Shown: positions 51,688-60,012 of the stretch, piece after piece
How positions within the stretch are numbered: position 1 is the first letter of the stretch
Layout: the number at the start of each line of letters is the position of its first letter
Assembly: GCF_013041615.1 (NCBI RefSeq)
Contig: NZ_JABEPQ010000001.1
Span: 674,976 to 738,975, forward strand
Length of the DNA stretch: 64,000 nucleotides
Direction: 5' to 3'
From: Knoellia koreensis
GTDB lineage: Bacteria; Actinomycetota; Actinomycetes; Actinomycetales; Dermatophilaceae
Made by a program: the position numbers and the translations under genes
The notes under the pieces: model-generated
The model's input: only the letters and a program-made list of their open reading frames with translations
The model's database searches: none
What the model was told of the DNA's origin: nothing

Positions 51688-52980
51688 ATGGCCCTGTCCG
51701 AGATCCCCACCCCCCTGCCAACTCCGTCGCCGACCCAGGCCGAGCCGGCCACCCCGACCCGCGGCCTGCGACGGATGTCGGTCGGCCTGCTGCTCGTGTA
51801 CGTGGCCATCCTCGCGATCAACTCCGGCGGCAACGGGATCCTGCTGCCCAACCTCGTGGCAGCCCTCGACCAGGCTCACAAGGTCGGCAACCTGGCCTTC
51901 GTGACCACGGTCGCGTTCGCCGCCACCATCATCGCCCAGCCGCTCGCCGGCGCGCTGTCGGACGCCACACGGTCCCGCTTCGGACGACGCACGCCCTGGA
52001 TGGTGGGTGGCGCTCTACTCGCCGGCGGGGTGCTCATCGGCCTGCCCCTGGCCAGCTCGATCGTCACCGTCGCGCTGATCTGGCTCGTCGTCCAGGTCGG
52101 TGTCAACGCCCTGCAGGCGGCGGCCACCGCACTCGTGCCAGACCGCTACCCCGCGAACCGGCGTGGCGCGGTCTCCTCGATGATCGGGGTCGGCATCACC
52201 ATCGGGAACGCCGTGGGGGCACTCGTGGCCGGCACCACCGCGGACCGGGGCATTCTGCCCTACACCGTCCTGGGTGTTCTCGTGATCGTGGTGACCCTGG
52301 GGTTCGTGCTGCTCAACCGCGACAGCCCCAGCACCGGCCTCCAGCGCGAGACGCTCACGCCGCGGTCGTTCCTTCGCGGCTTCTGGGTGGACCCGCGCCA
52401 GCACCCGGACTTCGCGTGGGCGTTCGGGTCGCGGTTCCTCATGGTGATCGGCTTCTACGGTGCCCAGACCTACGGCCTGTACATCCTGCGCGACTACATC
52501 GGACTGGGGGACGCCGAGTCCAACACCTTCGCAGCCACGATGGGCATGGTCCTGCTCGTCGGCGTCCTGATCTCGGCCGTCGGCAGCGGCTGGCTCTCCG
52601 ACCGGGTCGGTCGCCGCAAGCCGTTCATTGTGTGGTCGTCGGTGCTCATGTCGGTCGCCCTCGCGATCCCGCTCTTCGTGCCCACCACGACCGGCGTGCT
52701 GGCCTACGCGTTCCTCCTGGGCCTCGGGTTCGGCGTCTACATCTCCATCGACCTCGCCCTCATGACCGAGGTGCTGCCCGCCCGGCTGCGCGGCGCCAGC
52801 AGCGCCGGGCGCGACCTGGCCATCCTCGGCCTGGCCACCACCGTCCCGCAGGCCCTGAGCCCCTCCATCGCGGCCGGGCTCGTCACGCTGACCGGCGGCT
52901 ACCCCGTCCTGTTCGTCTCCGGAATCGTCTTCGTGATGCTCGGCGCCCTGGCGATCCGTCCGGTGAAGAGCGTGCGATGA
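51688..52980 (+). CDS. Major facilitator superfamily transporter
   Basis: The 430-residue protein has twelve predicted membrane segments, with the MFS loop motif GALSDATRSRFGRRTPW between helices 2 and 3 and its repeat GWLSDRVGRRKPF in the second half. The N-terminal 30 residues are Pro/Thr-rich. The ATG at 51688 with AGGAG nearby is chosen over a GTG three codons earlier. It overlaps the FAD-oxidase gene by ATGA, so it may import the substrate of that enzyme, perhaps a hydroxy acid. Confidence 0.85.
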   Translation: MALSEIPTPLPTPSPTQAEPATPTRGLRRMSVGLLLVYVAILAINSGGNGILLPNLVAALDQAHKVGNLAFVTTVAFAATIIAQPLAGALSDATRSRFGRRTPWMVGGALLAGGVLIGLPLASSIVTVALIWLVVQVGVNALQAAATALVPDRYPANRRGAVSSMIGVGITIGNAVGALVAGTTADRGILPYTVLGVLVIVVTLGFVLLNRDSPSTGLQRETLTPRSFLRGFWVDPRQHPDFAWAFGSRFLMVIGFYGAQTYGLYILRDYIGLGDAESNTFAATMGMVLLVGVLISAVGSGWLSDRVGRRKPFIVWSSVLMSVALAIPLFVPTTTGVLAYAFLLGLGFGVYISIDLALMTEVLPARLRGASSAGRDLAILGLATTVPQALSPSIAAGLVTLTGGYPVLFVSGIVFVMLGALAIRPVKSVR

Positions 52981-54368
52981 CCCAGGCCGTGTCGGTCAGG
53001 ACGGCCGCCGACTCGCTGATCGCGGCCTTGCCCGACGGGGTGGTGCTGACCGCCGCCGAGTCGATCGAGCGTTACCGCCACGACGAGGCCGAGTGGGCAC
53101 CCAGCGGTCGGCCCCTGGCCGTCGTGCGCCCCGCGACCGCTGACCAGGTGGCGACCGTCGTGCGCTGGTGCATCGAGCACGACGTGCCGCTCGTGCCGCG
53201 CGGTGCCGGCACCGGCCTGTCGGGCGGCGCGAACGCGATCGAGGGCTGCGTCGTCGTCAGCCTCGAACGCATGACCACGATCGTGCGGATCGACCCCGTC
53301 GAGCGGCTGGCGGTCGTCCAGCCCGGGGTGGTGAACGACCACCTGCGCGCCGCGGTGGCCGAGCAGGGCCTCTGGTACCCACCGGACCCCGCCAGCTCAC
53401 CCTGGTCGACCATCGGCGGCAACGTGGCCACCAACGCCGGCGGTGTCTGCTGCGTGAAGTACGGCGTGACCGGTGACTACGTGCTCGCTCTCGAGGTCGT
53501 CACCGGATCCGGCGACGTCGTGCGGCTCGGCACCCCCACCGCCAAGGGCGTCGCAGGCTACGACCTCGCCGGGCTGCTCACCGGGTCGGAGGGCACCTTG
53601 GGGGTGGTCACCGAGGTGACCGTGCGGCTTCGTCCGGCGCGGGCGCCGGAGCACACGGTCGTCGGGTTCTTCGGCTCGCTCGTCGCTGCCGGGGAGGCGG
53701 TCGCCGCCGTCGCCCGCTCGGGCGTCGTCCCCTCCGCCCTGGAGCTGCTGGACCGCTACTGCCTCGACGCGGTCAACGAGTGGAAACAGCTCGGCATCGA
53801 GGCTGACTGCGAGGCGATCCTGCTCGCCCGCGTCGACGCGCCGGGTGACGCCGGGGTCCAGGAGGCGGCGCGGGTCCAGGGCTGCTTCGAGCAGGCCGGG
53901 GCCTCGTATGCCGCGCGGTCCGACGACGAGGCCGAGTCCGACGCGATGTTCGCGGCCCGCCGCCTGGCCTACCCTGCGCTGGAGCGGCTCGGGCCCGTGC
54001 TCACCGAGGACGTGTGCGTCCCCGTGACCCAGGTACCGCACATGCTCGCCCGCATCCAAGCCATCGGCGCGGAGCACGACGTCCTCGTCGCCAACATCGC
54101 CCACGCGGCGGACGGCAACCTCCACCCCCTGCTGGTCACCCCGCCCGGTGACGAGGCGGCGCGCAGTCGCGCGCAAGCAGCCTTCGCCGAGATCATCACC
54201 GCGGCCCTCGACTGCGGGGGTACGGTCACCGGCGAGCACGGGGTCGGGCTGCTCAAGCGCGACGGGCTCGCGGCGGAGATCTCGCCAGCCGTCGCAGACC
54301 TGCACCGCGCGGTCCGCCGCGCCCTCGACCCGCACGGGATCCTCAACCCGGGCAAGGTCATCGCGTGA
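52977..54368 (+). CDS. FAD-linked 2-hydroxy acid oxidase (GlcD/D-lactate dehydrogenase-like)
   Basis: The 463-residue protein has the PCMH FAD domain (VPRGAGTGLSGGANAIEGCVV, SSPWSTIGGNVATNAGG, YDLAGLLTGSEGTLGVVTEV; listed in parts) and the C-terminal FAD-oxidase domain ending HAADGNLHPLL and GEHGVGLLKRD. It resembles the catalytic subunit of glycolate oxidase or D-lactate dehydrogenase. No GlcE or GlcF genes are adjacent, so a stand-alone enzyme is likely. It is coupled to an MFS transporter and followed by a PucR-type regulator, which suits an inducible carboxylate pathway. Confidence 0.87.
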   Translation: MTQAVSVRTAADSLIAALPDGVVLTAAESIERYRHDEAEWAPSGRPLAVVRPATADQVATVVRWCIEHDVPLVPRGAGTGLSGGANAIEGCVVVSLERMTTIVRIDPVERLAVVQPGVVNDHLRAAVAEQGLWYPPDPASSPWSTIGGNVATNAGGVCCVKYGVTGDYVLALEVVTGSGDVVRLGTPTAKGVAGYDLAGLLTGSEGTLGVVTEVTVRLRPARAPEHTVVGFFGSLVAAGEAVAAVARSGVVPSALELLDRYCLDAVNEWKQLGIEADCEAILLARVDAPGDAGVQEAARVQGCFEQAGASYAARSDDEAESDAMFAARRLAYPALERLGPVLTEDVCVPVTQVPHMLARIQAIGAEHDVLVANIAHAADGNLHPLLVTPPGDEAARSRAQAAFAEIITAALDCGGTVTGEHGVGLLKRDGLAAEISPAVADLHRAVRRALDPHGILNPGKVIA

Positions 54369-54399
54369 TCGAGGCCCCCAGCGGGGTGACAATGGCGGG

Positions 54400-56121
54400 A
54401 TGAGCGTCGAAACAGGGAGGGACGGCGCGCGTCCGGACTCGTGGGAGGAGCTGCGGCGCCGCGCCGACGAGCTGGCCGTCCTCAACGACCTCGCCCGCCG
54501 GCTGGCCGCGCTCCACGACACCCGTGAGGTGCTCGACGAGGTTGCCCGGCAGGCCCGGCGGCTGCTGGCCGTCGACGTCGCCTACATCATGCTGCTGCAC
54601 GAGGACCGGCTCCGGATCGACGTGGTCGACGGGTCCATGGGGTCGGTGCTACGGGGCATCGAGCTGGCGCCCGGCGAGGGGCTCGGCGGCGAGGTCCTCC
54701 GCACCGGCCGGCCATGGTGGAGCGAGAGCTACCTCGACGACACCCGGTTCCCGCGCCGCGACGTCATCGCCTCCGCGGCCGCCAGCGAGCAGCTCGGCGG
54801 CATCCTCGGGGTTCCGCTGGTGGTCGGAGACGACACTCTCGGGGTCCTGCTCGCCGCCGAGCGCCGCAACCGCCGGTTCACCGACCACGAGACCGAGCTG
54901 CTGGCGGGACTGGCGGCGCACGCGGCCCTCGCCCTGCGCACGGCGGACCTGTTCGAGCGCGAGCGGACCGCCGCCGTGGAGCTGCGCGAGTCCAACGCCG
55001 CGCTGCGGCACGTGCTCGACCAGCGCCAGCGCGCAGCCGACCTGCGCGACGCCCTTGGCCGAGTCGTCATCGAGGGCACCGGTCTGGGTGCCGTGACGAG
55101 CATCCTCGGGGGCGCCACCGGCCGGGCCGTCGAGGTCAGGGACTCCGCCGGTGCGGTGCTCGCCGGCGGCCTCGCTGACCAGGGCGACCAGCCAGGTGCC
55201 GTACCCGCCGGCGGCGAGCCAATCGCGGTGCCCGTGACCCTCCCGACCGGCCACGTCGCAGACCTGGTCTGCTCCGCCGGGCCCACCGACGACGGTGAGC
55301 TGCTGCGGCTGCTCCAGATTGCTGCCTCATCCGTGGCGGTCGTCATCGCCTCGGAGCGAGCGGTGACCGAGGCTGAGCTGCGATCGCGCGGTGAGTTCGT
55401 GCACGCCCTCCTCGGGTCGCGGGCCGACGACGCCAGCCTGACCCGACGGGCCCGCGCGCTCGGCATCGACCCGCACGCCGTCTCCGCGGTCGCCGTCGTC
55501 GACCCCGGACGCGGCGACCCGGGGAACGCGGCAACACTGGCCACCCGGATGGCGGGCGAGGTGAGCGGCTGGTCGGGAGAGCACGACGGCCGCTACGTGG
55601 TGTTCGCGCCACACATCGAGTCCGCCGACCTGGTCGTCCTGGCGCGCCGGTTGACTGTCGGGGGCGCCGGGGTGACGACGACCGGGGTCGCGGGCGCATC
55701 GGGCGGGGTCGCCGGAATCCGCGCGGCCCACAAGGGCGCGACCCAGGCCACGACGGTCCTGCTCGCCCTCGACCGGGATGGCGACTGCGTGGGCACCGAG
55801 GAGATAGGCATCTACGGGTCGGTCTTCGGCACGGCTGGCCGCTCCGAGCTGGCCGCGTTCGTCCGCGCCACCGTCGGGCCGCTGCTCGAGCACGACCGCA
55901 GCCGGGGTCGCGACCTGGTCCCGACCTTGGAGGCCTACCTCGCCCACGCCCGCCACCACGCCCGTACCTGCGAGGTGCTGCACATCCACGCCAACACGCT
56001 CTACCAGCGGCTCGACCGGGTCACCGAGGTGCTCGGGCCGTCGTGGAAGGATCCCGACCGCGCCCTCGACCTCCAGGTGGCCCTGCGCCTGCACCGGCTG
56101 ATGACCGCCACACGGACGTGA
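54400..56121 (+). CDS. GAF-domain PucR-type transcriptional regulator
   Basis: The 573-residue protein has an N-terminal GAF domain (about residues 20-185; LNDLARRLAALHDTREVLDEV and GGILGVPLVVGDDTLGVLLAAERR), a short coiled coil, a central CdaR-like region, and the C-terminal PucR HTH (LHIHANTLYQRLDRVTEVLG). Such proteins sense a small ligand through the GAF part. Position after the FAD oxidase points to that operon as target. The ATG at 54400 lies 6 nt after GACAAT. Confidence 0.85.
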   Translation: MSVETGRDGARPDSWEELRRRADELAVLNDLARRLAALHDTREVLDEVARQARRLLAVDVAYIMLLHEDRLRIDVVDGSMGSVLRGIELAPGEGLGGEVLRTGRPWWSESYLDDTRFPRRDVIASAAASEQLGGILGVPLVVGDDTLGVLLAAERRNRRFTDHETELLAGLAAHAALALRTADLFERERTAAVELRESNAALRHVLDQRQRAADLRDALGRVVIEGTGLGAVTSILGGATGRAVEVRDSAGAVLAGGLADQGDQPGAVPAGGEPIAVPVTLPTGHVADLVCSAGPTDDGELLRLLQIAASSVAVVIASERAVTEAELRSRGEFVHALLGSRADDASLTRRARALGIDPHAVSAVAVVDPGRGDPGNAATLATRMAGEVSGWSGEHDGRYVVFAPHIESADLVVLARRLTVGGAGVTTTGVAGASGGVAGIRAAHKGATQATTVLLALDRDGDCVGTEEIGIYGSVFGTAGRSELAAFVRATVGPLLEHDRSRGRDLVPTLEAYLAHARHHARTCEVLHIHANTLYQRLDRVTEVLGPSWKDPDRALDLQVALRLHRLMTATRT

Positions 56122-56182
56122 CGTACGCGCCACCGAGACACGGCGGCATACGGGCAGGACCTCCACCCACTCAGGGGCGAAC

Positions 56183-56197
56183 CGGAGGGTTCCTCCG
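56183..56197. promoter_or_regulatory. Short inverted repeat upstream of a hydrolase promoter
   Basis: CGGAGG and CCTCCG flank GTT. The site lies about 24-38 nt before the TAGCGT box at 56221-56226, where an operator or activator site would be expected. Its short arms make it weak evidence. Confidence 0.4.
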
Positions 56198-56220
56198 TCG
56201 GCGCCGAGGCCCGGCGCGGC

Positions 56221-56226
56221 TAGCGT
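56221..56226 (+). promoter_or_regulatory. -10 box of the alpha/beta hydrolase gene
   Basis: TAGCGT is 34 nt before the ATG at 56261. This leaves a short leader that carries an AGAGGAAG ribosome site. Confidence 0.45.
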
Positions 56227-56260
56227 CGACGCGACAACGAAGGCGCGACGAGAGGAAGCC

Positions 56261-57094
56261 ATGCCGACCTTCCGGACCACGGACGACGTGACGCTCAGCT
56301 ACACCGACGAGGGCCAGGGCACGCCGGTTGTCCTCGTCCACGGGTACACGGCCCCGGCGACCGCATGGGTCCTCACCGTCGACGAGCTGCTCGCGGCGGG
56401 CTACCGGGCCATCACGTTCGACCGGCGCTCACACGGAGAGTCCGAGACGACCATGCACGGGCAGCGCATGGCGCGGCACGGCCGCGACCTTGGTGAGCTG
56501 CTCGAGCACCTCGGGCTCGACGACGTGGTCCTCGTCGGGGCCTCCATGGGCGGCAACACGATCTGGGCCTACGTCGACCAGTTCGGACCGGGGCGGGTGC
56601 GCGCCGCAGTCGTGGTGGACCAGACCCCGAAGATGCTCAACACCGACGAGTGGCCGTACGGCTTCTACGGGTACGACGCGGACAACGCAGGGACCTACTT
56701 CGCCGACGGCGTGCCGCAGACGGGTCGCGGTCGGACCGTTGACCCGATCATGCCGGGCATGGCGCGGATCGTGCAGCGGCTCGGCGCACCACCGGCATTC
56801 CGAGACGCCACCGCGCCGGAAACCCTTGCCCTGCTTCAAGACCATGCGCTGGCGGATTGGCGCGACGTGGTGCGCCGCTTCCCCCGGCCGCTGCTCATGA
56901 TGGCGGCGCGCGACAGCCAGATCTGGTCCTGTGAGCACGCCGACGCAGCCGTGGCGCAGAACCCACAGGGACGGGCGGTCGTGATCGAGGACAGCGGCCA
57001 CGCGATCACCTTCGACCAGCCGGACCGGTTCCACGAGGTGTTGCTCGACTTCCTCACCGAGGTGTCGGCGACCCCCTCCACTACCAAGGTATAG
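56261..57094 (+). CDS. Alpha/beta hydrolase
   Basis: The 277-residue enzyme has oxyanion-region HGYTAPATAW, nucleophile Ser95 in GASMGG, an acid in AARDSQIW and His in DSGHAITFD. Similar proteins are annotated as chloroperoxidase-like or esterase-type hydrolases. It is cytosolic and has no signal peptide. It ends 8 bp before the rifamycin-associated element of the next gene, so the two genes are separately controlled. Confidence 0.83.
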   Translation: MPTFRTTDDVTLSYTDEGQGTPVVLVHGYTAPATAWVLTVDELLAAGYRAITFDRRSHGESETTMHGQRMARHGRDLGELLEHLGLDDVVLVGASMGGNTIWAYVDQFGPGRVRAAVVVDQTPKMLNTDEWPYGFYGYDADNAGTYFADGVPQTGRGRTVDPIMPGMARIVQRLGAPPAFRDATAPETLALLQDHALADWRDVVRRFPRPLLMMAARDSQIWSCEHADAAVAQNPQGRAVVIEDSGHAITFDQPDRFHEVLLDFLTEVSATPSTTKV

Positions 57095-57102
57095 CGCGGG
57101 TG

Positions 57103-57122
57103 GGGGCTTGCGGCAAGGCCCC
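57103..57122. promoter_or_regulatory. Rifamycin-associated element (RAE) upstream of helR
   Basis: GGGGCTTGCGGCAAGGCCCC matches the published RAE inverted repeat as I recall it. The RAE precedes rifamycin-inactivating and -protecting genes in Actinobacteria and mediates induction by rifamycins. It is placed between the hydrolase stop and helR, 76 nt before the chosen start. Confidence 0.88.
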
Positions 57123-57197
57123 GGTGGTACCGCAGAATCTCGGGCCGGAGCGTTTCGCTCTACGCCAAACCCCCTGCGACGAAACGGATGTCACCCC

Positions 57198-59381
57198 TTG
57201 CGCGGACCTCGCGAACCCGAGACCACCACCAGCGCGTTCGACCTTCCCGACTCCCTCACGGCCAAGTCCGACCCGGCCCTCATCGCCGGCGACGAGGAGC
57301 AGTTCGCCCGTATCACCCGCTCCCTGAAAGCAACCATCACCCAGCTGACCACCCACCTCGACGACCAGCGCAGGGCGCCGGTCCGGGCCGGCCAGGAGGC
57401 GCTCGACCGCGACCTGGACGTCCACCGCGTCACCGCGCGGCTGCGCACCCTGCGACGGTTCGGCCTCGACCTGTGCCTCGGTCGCATGGTCCCCGACGAC
57501 GGCGCCCTGCCGGTCTACGTCGGACGGCTCGGCCTCAGCGACACCGACGGCGAGCCCCTGCTGGTCGACTGGCGATCACCCGCCGCAGAGCCGTTCTTCG
57601 CCGCCACGCACGCCGACCCGATGGGCCTGGCCAGTCGACGGCGCTACCGCTGGCGACTGGGGCGGGTCGTCGACTACTGGGACGAGGCCTTCACCGCAGA
57701 GGGCCTGGAGGGCAACGCCGCCCTCGACGACGAGTCGTCCTTCATCGCCAGCCTCGGCGCCAGCCGGTCGCCGCGGATGCGCGACGTGCTCGGCACCATC
57801 GCCACCGACCAGGACGCCATCATCCGCGCCAGCTCGCGCGGCCCGCTGGTGGTCGACGGTGGGCCCGGAACCGGCAAGACCGTCGTGGCGCTGCACCGCA
57901 CGGCATACCTGCTCTATGCCGACCCCCGGCTGGGGCACCGTCGCGGCGGCGTGCTGTTCGTCGGCCCCCACCAGCCGTACCTCAACTACGTCTCCGACGT
58001 GCTGCCCAGCCTTGGCGAGGAAGGCGTGCAGACGTGCACGGTCCGCGACCTGGTGCCTGAGGGCGCCGCGGCCGTGCCGGAGGAGGACGCCGCCGTCGCG
58101 GCGCTCAAGGCGAACGCCCGCGTGGTCGACATCATCGACGCGGCCGTGCGGTTCTACGAACAGCCGCCGACCGTCGCCCTCGACGTGGCCACCTCCGATG
58201 GTGAGGTGCGGCTCGGCCGTGCGGACTGGGAGGCCGCCTTCGCGGCACCTGCGCCCGGTATGCCGCACAACGAGGCACGCGACGAGATCCTCGAGGAGGT
58301 CGTCGCCATCGTCGTCGAGCGGTTGTCCGAGGAGGTCGGCGACGATGAGGACGTGTCGGCGGACCGGGTGCGAAAGTCGTTGCAGCGCAACGCGGAGCTG
58401 CAGGTCGTCCTCAACGAGGCGTGGCCGCTCATCGAGCCCACCGACCTCGTCGCCGACCTGTGGTCTGTGCCTGCCTACCTGCGGTTGTGCGCACCGTGGC
58501 TCGAGGTCGCCGAGGTGCGCCTGATGCAACGACGGGAGGCGCAGGCGTGGACCGACGCCGACCTGCCCTTCCTCGACGCGGCCCGCCACCGCCTCGGTGA
58601 CCCCGACTCGTCCAGGAGGGCACGCCGTCGCGAGGAGCGCCTCGCCGCCGAGCGCGAGTACCGCTCAGCCGTGGTCGACGACGCGATCGCCGGCGACGAC
58701 AGCGAGATGCAGCTCATGAAGATGCTCCGCGGCGCCGACCTCCAGAACGCTCTCGACGACGAGTCGGCCGCGCCGGCGACCGACGTCGACCGGCTGGCCG
58801 GGCCGTTCGCGCACATCGTCGTCGACGAGGCCCAGGAGCTGACCGATGCCCAATGGCAGATGTTGTTGCTGCGCAACCCTTCTCGCAGCTTCACCATCGT
58901 CGGTGACCGCGCGCAGGCCCGACACGGCTTCACCGAGTCGTGGCAGGAGCGGCTCGGCCGGGTTGGCCTCGACCGGGTGCGGGAGTCGTCGCTGTCGATC
59001 AACTACCGCACCCCCGCCGAGGTCATGGCCGAGGCCGAACCCGTCATCCGGGCCGCCATCCCCGACGCCAACGTGCCCACGTCGATCCGCGAGAACGGCA
59101 TACCTGTCATCCACGCCCCCGTGGCCGAGCTCCAGCGGGTCGTCGACGCCTGGCTCGAGGAACACCACGACGGCGAAGGGGTGGCGTGCGTCATCGGCGA
59201 CCCGACGTTCCAACCGCGGGAGCGGGTCCAGTCGCTCAGCCCGGAACTGGCCAAGGGGCTCGAGTTCGACCTCGTCGTGCTGGTCTCGCCCGAGACCTGG
59301 GGCGAGGGAATCGAGGGCGCCGTCGACCGCTACGTTGCGATGACGCGCGCCACCCAACGCCTGGTCATCCTCAGCGGCTGA
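57198..59381 (+). CDS. helR: HelR, RNA polymerase-displacing helicase-like ATPase
   Basis: The product of about 727 residues is a UvrD/HelD-type ATPase: Walker A GGPGTGKT (221-228), the DWRSPAAEPFF segment (about 124-134), Walker B VVDEAQELTD, and the C-terminal SPELAKGLEFDLVVLV and YVAMTRATQRLVIL. HelR frees RNA polymerase stalled by rifamycins. The RAE just upstream supports this identity over the general HelD. The start is uncertain: no ATG lies before the conserved sequence, and the TTG at 57198 is chosen (GGATGT 6 nt upstream). A TTG inside the RAE would be too early. Confidence 0.88.
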   Translation: MRGPREPETTTSAFDLPDSLTAKSDPALIAGDEEQFARITRSLKATITQLTTHLDDQRRAPVRAGQEALDRDLDVHRVTARLRTLRRFGLDLCLGRMVPDDGALPVYVGRLGLSDTDGEPLLVDWRSPAAEPFFAATHADPMGLASRRRYRWRLGRVVDYWDEAFTAEGLEGNAALDDESSFIASLGASRSPRMRDVLGTIATDQDAIIRASSRGPLVVDGGPGTGKTVVALHRTAYLLYADPRLGHRRGGVLFVGPHQPYLNYVSDVLPSLGEEGVQTCTVRDLVPEGAAAVPEEDAAVAALKANARVVDIIDAAVRFYEQPPTVALDVATSDGEVRLGRADWEAAFAAPAPGMPHNEARDEILEEVVAIVVERLSEEVGDDEDVSADRVRKSLQRNAELQVVLNEAWPLIEPTDLVADLWSVPAYLRLCAPWLEVAEVRLMQRREAQAWTDADLPFLDAARHRLGDPDSSRRARRREERLAAEREYRSAVVDDAIAGDDSEMQLMKMLRGADLQNALDDESAAPATDVDRLAGPFAHIVVDEAQELTDAQWQMLLLRNPSRSFTIVGDRAQARHGFTESWQERLGRVGLDRVRESSLSINYRTPAEVMAEAEPVIRAAIPDANVPTSIRENGIPVIHAPVAELQRVVDAWLEEHHDGEGVACVIGDPTFQPRERVQSLSPELAKGLEFDLVVLVSPETWGEGIEGAVDRYVAMTRATQRLVILSG

Positions 59382-59383
59382 CG

Positions 59384-59926
59384 TCAGTGGCTGACCGCGT
59401 CCCAGCGCTGGTCGAACTCGGCACGCGCGGCCTCGAGCATGTCGGCGAAACGGGCGGCCCCGGCACCGGCTGACAACGCCTCCGCACCCGCGATCGACTC
59501 GACCTGGCGCAGGGCGGCGACGATCTCGTCGGCGTCCTCGTCGGACATGCGGCTGGCAAAGCTCGGCAGCTCGTCGTGTTCCTCGCGCTCGGCGTGGTCG
59601 TGCACGTCCTGCGCGAAGGCCTCGAAGTCCCGGGTGAACTCGTCGCCGTCGACGTCGAGCTCCTCCAGCGCGGCGACCGCCTCGGCAGCGGCGTCCTCCT
59701 CACCGACACGGGCGTCGGCGGCACCGTCGTCACGCCCCAGCGCACGGAAGGTGGGGTGCATGACCGACTGCTCGACCGCTTCGTGAGCGGCGAGGTAGCG
59801 GCGCAGCGCGAGGAACGCCTGCTCCCGTTCCTCACCGCTGGCGTCCCGCACCATCTGGGCCATCGTCTCGATCCGCTGGTGTTGCGCCTCGAGCTCCTCA
59901 CCGAGCAGCTTCTTCTGCGGGGTCAT
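59384..59926 (-). CDS. Hemerythrin HHE domain protein
   Basis: The 180-residue helical protein has candidate iron ligands His16, His48, Glu52, His57, His109, His111 and His117, in the arrangement of hemerythrin-like domains (AAHEAVEQSVMHPTF and VHDHAEREEHDELP). It may bind oxygen or nitric oxide, or act in redox stress. The ATG at 59924-59926 is preferred for its ribosome-site spacing; one more ATG lies two codons upstream. It ends 2 bp from helR, facing it. Confidence 0.83.
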   Translation of the reverse strand: MTPQKKLLGEELEAQHQRIETMAQMVRDASGEEREQAFLALRRYLAAHEAVEQSVMHPTFRALGRDDGAADARVGEEDAAAEAVAALEELDVDGDEFTRDFEAFAQDVHDHAEREEHDELPSFASRMSDEDADEIVAALRQVESIAGAEALSAGAGAARFADMLEAARAEFDQRWDAVSH

Positions 59927-60012
59927 CGCCATCCCTCAGGTCGACAGTGTCAACCGGCTACTACCCCGCCCCAGTGCGGCGAAACGACGTGGTCCCCGAT
60001 GCCGCTGTGCCC

